Origin: Melieria omissa
Lineage: Eukaryota; Arthropoda; Insecta; Diptera; Ulidiidae
Length of the DNA stretch: 64,000 bases
NCBI GenBank assembly: GCA_963971225.1
Contig: OZ020268.1
Location: 10,365,032-10,429,031, forward strand
Direction of reading: 5' to 3'
Shown here: positions 61,129 to 64,000 of the stretch, piece by piece
Layout of the letters: every line of letters begins with the position of its first letter
Numbering within the stretch: position 1 is the stretch's first letter
Made by a program: the position numbers and the translations under genes
The notes under the pieces: generated by a model
Databases searched by the model: none
What the model was told of the DNA's origin: nothing
Seen by the model: the letters and a program-made list of their open reading frames with translations, nothing else

Positions 61129-63368
61129 CTGTGTGGCAGGTGCAGTCGAACGAATAGTAGCAGATAGGGAGCGAAAAATGCGGTGACAAAGGAACAACAG
61201 ACAACAACATTTGTCGAAGCAGCAACGCAGCAATGGAAAATATAAAAAAAAACGTAAAGAATAATAGGAAATTTATATCACAGCGAGCATAGCTCGACAA
61301 CTAACATCAATGGCGGAGAAGGAGATCAATTAGGTAAAACTTGAGGTAAATGTCAACGCAAACAAAAACATTGTGAAGACATGAGAGTCAAAGGGCGACA
61401 GTGGAGTTGTTGTAACTGTTGATAGAGAGGACATGACCGGTGTGAAGGAAACACACACACAAACAAGTGTTGATCAATTTGCATGGGACAAGTTGAGGAA
61501 AAGGAAGGAAATGCTTGAGGCGAGCAGGTGAAATATTACAAACAGATAACGGGACAGTCAACCAGTCTATCTATCGGTTGTATTGCATACGCACAGAGCT
61601 TTAATTTTGGTTCACTTCTGTGCTGCACAGGGCATTTAGAAGGAATCTGGAAGGGAATAGGACGACGCACCGATGCATTGAATTATGCGTGCGAGTGTAA
61701 TTTGATGCAAACAAAAAACCGACATGAGACACCTTGAGCAGGCGGGAAGGAACTGGAGAGGGTGCGGGATGCGAAATTGCACAGCAACCAGGAAAATTGC
61801 ACATAAATCGCATGTGCACACACACACACGCACACAATGCATGTGCAATACATAAAATATAAATTTAATTTAATTTTGTTTTTGTAAATAAAACCGAATT
61901 GTGTACATATAAATTGCATAAAATAAATAACACAACGACCACAGCAACGACAAACATACATACATATGTACATATATGTGTGTGGATACAAACAAAATGA
62001 ATGTATGCAAATGCATGGCATTGTGTGTGTGAGTGTGTGTGTGTGGTGACGGCAACGGTGTTGAAGCTGACAGTGATGAAGAGCCAGGAACAAACAAGCA
62101 ACAACAACACCATGGGCCACAACAGTAACATAATGACCAGCCGAGTCAGAAACAACATCACCAACAAGAGCCCGGCGCAGGACGTGGCCAGCGCACTGGT
62201 GGACGATAGACGGATGCATGGCCGGCAGATAAACAGACACACGCACATACACACCGAGTATAGGTGTGTCTGTGTGTGTGGGTATGAAACGGGACAGCAC
62301 GCAGCGGCAAGCAGATTCTATAACAAGTTCTAGGAGAACGACAGCCATGAACGACCGAACGAGGATGCAGCGAACTGTGCAGCAGTGCGGCAGGGACCAT
62401 TATTTATTATGTCGTGTCGTATTTAATTCCCTCAGAGTATAGTTGTGGTAGATTGAAGGCAGCTGCCGAGCTGAAGGTTTGGTTGAATGGGTGGTCAGTC
62501 AATGTGGAAAAATCGATTAATGACCAAATGAACGTCAAAGCAACAAATGAACTGAAGCACTTCCACTGAAGCAGCACAGCATTTCGTAATCAAACTGAAT
62601 GGGTATTTGAAAAGTTGACTCTTCAATATTTAAATTTGTAGCTGCAAAATGTTAATGGAATTTTTCTTTCCATTTTATATAAATAAAAAAAAATTATATA
62701 CATATGCTGTGTATGCTTGAATATAGTCACAACACATTTATTGTTGTCACCAAATCCAGTGACCACCAACAACAACAATAATAGTGAGTAGTTAAGTGAC
62801 ACATCACCAGACTAGTACACGCTTTCAGCAACAATTATATAAATTTTAATAGAAAGACATCAAGATTATGTGTAAATATATAATATGGAGAGAAAAACAC
62901 TTGCAGACACTTGAGTACAGTAGACACTCGATAAAATCGAAAATGCAAAAATAAGTTTTTTTAAAACAGATGTCAAACTGATCTTCAAGTAAGAAAAATT
63001 GTATTCAAACATGAAAAATAAGCTTCAATAAGCTAAAAACGAGCATCTATAATAGCAGCAAGTGTGCAAGTGTTTTACAATAAAAATAAAAATAAAAAAA
63101 AATATAAGATATGTAAATAAATTTTTATGCTTGAAAATGTTCTATGATATGTAAGGAAAATGGCTTAAATATAACAATAAAACGGTCAAGATGCATTTAG
63201 TTTTCCTATAAATGGCAGAGCCTTAAAAAAGTTACTATATGAACTTCTTAGTTATTAAGGTTATACAAATTTTCTTAAAATTATATTTTATAAATTCATT
63301 GAAATATGAAATTATCGCATTTAATCCAAGTTTTAGCTTACTACTGCACCATTAAGCCAATAGATGTA
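61129..63368. other. Upstream of the first recognised Dsp1 exon
   Basis: Expected to contain upstream intron, 5' UTR exon or promoter of Dsp1. Contains CA/GT microsatellites; no supported exon. Confidence 0.4.
62021..62046. repeat. (GT)n microsatellite
   Basis: Imperfect GT tract upstream of Dsp1; another short one lies at about 62264-62281. Confidence 0.85.
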
Positions 63369-63835
63369 CAGTCGTGTCTGGGTATAGTGAACACCCGATA
63401 TAGTGAACACCTCGATATAGTGAACACCCAAATTTTTACATGGAGGACTCTAAATAGTGAACAATCGTAAAACCTCTAATAGTGGACACAATTTTGAAAG
63501 ATATTTAAAGCAAAAACCAACAAAAAACACAAGAAGGAATCAAAAATGAAAGAGGGTATTCCCCTAATTTGTACTTTTGCTGTTGATTGTTACAAAATCA
63601 GCTGTTTCTTGACCTTAGTAGTTATGTTTTTTGTCGAGTGCAAACCGATTGTGGTTGAAAGTGGGTTTTTTTTTTTTTTATTTTAATGATTCGTGAATTT
63701 ATATACACAAAGTATATTGTGCGCATATAAAACGAGTTTTTGAACAAAAATTGTAACCTTGATAAAGTGAACAACCTCAAAACATACTGAAAACAGGCCT
63801 TGCAATACTTAGCTCACTATATCCAGACACGACTG
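63369..63835. mobile_element. pogo-like MITE, copy 3, 467 bp
   Basis: Left end CAGTCGTGTCTGGGTATAGT and right end TATATCCAGACACGACTG, TA on both flanks. Nearly twice as long as the other two copies, with a T-run at about 63667-63680 and no transposase frame. It may be nearer to the parent element. Confidence 0.82.
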
Positions 63836-64000
63836 TAATTGCTTTTAGGCATTTTTTAACATCTTGCCGAGTTCTCCCAACTGCTTATTAAATTTTCGTA
63901 GTCAGTGATAAGGTACATGTAATTTGATAACGTTTTTGTGAATTTTGAATGATCTTTCAATAAAGAAAATATGTCTCCACTTGATAGCCATAACACACAA

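Noticed and set aside
61683..62348. 221-codon minus-strand frame upstream of Dsp1
   Set aside because: Composed of CA/GT microsatellite translations, with no family resemblance.

Overview
The window is nuclear DNA from a higher (brachyceran) fly. Nine intron-containing or single-exon protein genes can be read. Most match Drosophila orthologues closely (deep orange/Vps18, halfway-type LRR protein, Dsp1, PIG-A). The intergenic sequence is AT-rich and crowded with MITEs and dead non-LTR retrotransposons. A tephritid fruit fly is my best guess, but that is an inference; only 'schizophoran-like fly' is really supported.

Layout. 1-16.9 kb has no gene I can support. It holds a 215-bp GTGAT pentamer array, a degenerate RNase H-bearing non-LTR element with a second element nested in it (5.9-7.3 kb), a candidate minus-strand TATA/Inr promoter with a first-exon splice donor (10.4-10.5 kb), several MITEs and a degenerate ~140-bp tandem repeat (13.8-14.7 kb). 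The gene-dense core runs from 17 to 45.5 kb: Vps18/dor (+), C19orf12 homologue (-), hfw-like LRR gene (+), DDX52/Rok1 helicase (-), a domesticated PIF/Harbinger transposase gene (+), Vps50/syndetin (-), PIG-A (+), SPAG7 homologue (+) and an XK-related protein (-). 46-47.6 kb holds two dead non-LTR fragments back to back. 52.3-61.1 kb carries the HMG-box gene Dsp1 (-), whose 7.6-kb intron contains T-rich low-complexity DNA, a duplicated 175-bp block, a mariner remnant and a tRNA-derived SINE inserted in an older non-LTR 3' end. 61.1-64 kb is presumably upstream intron or promoter of Dsp1 plus a pogo-like MITE.

How the genes relate. This is a eukaryotic neighbourhood, not an operon. Two products act in endolysosomal tethering (Vps18 in HOPS/CORVET, Vps50 in EARP). 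PIG-A acts in GPI-anchor synthesis at the ER, DDX52 in small-subunit rRNA processing, and Dsp1 is an HMGB chromatin protein. The housekeeping genes share a visible promoter feature, the palindromic E-box-like core-promoter motif AWCAGCTGWT within a few hundred bases of their start codons, in two cases with a DRE-like WATCGATW. The two developmentally regulated genes (hfw-like, Dsp1) seem to lack it.

Exon boundaries below were worked out by hand from frame continuity, GT/AG sites and remembered family alignments. No computed search was run. I see no CRISPR array, canonical tRNA gene or rRNA.
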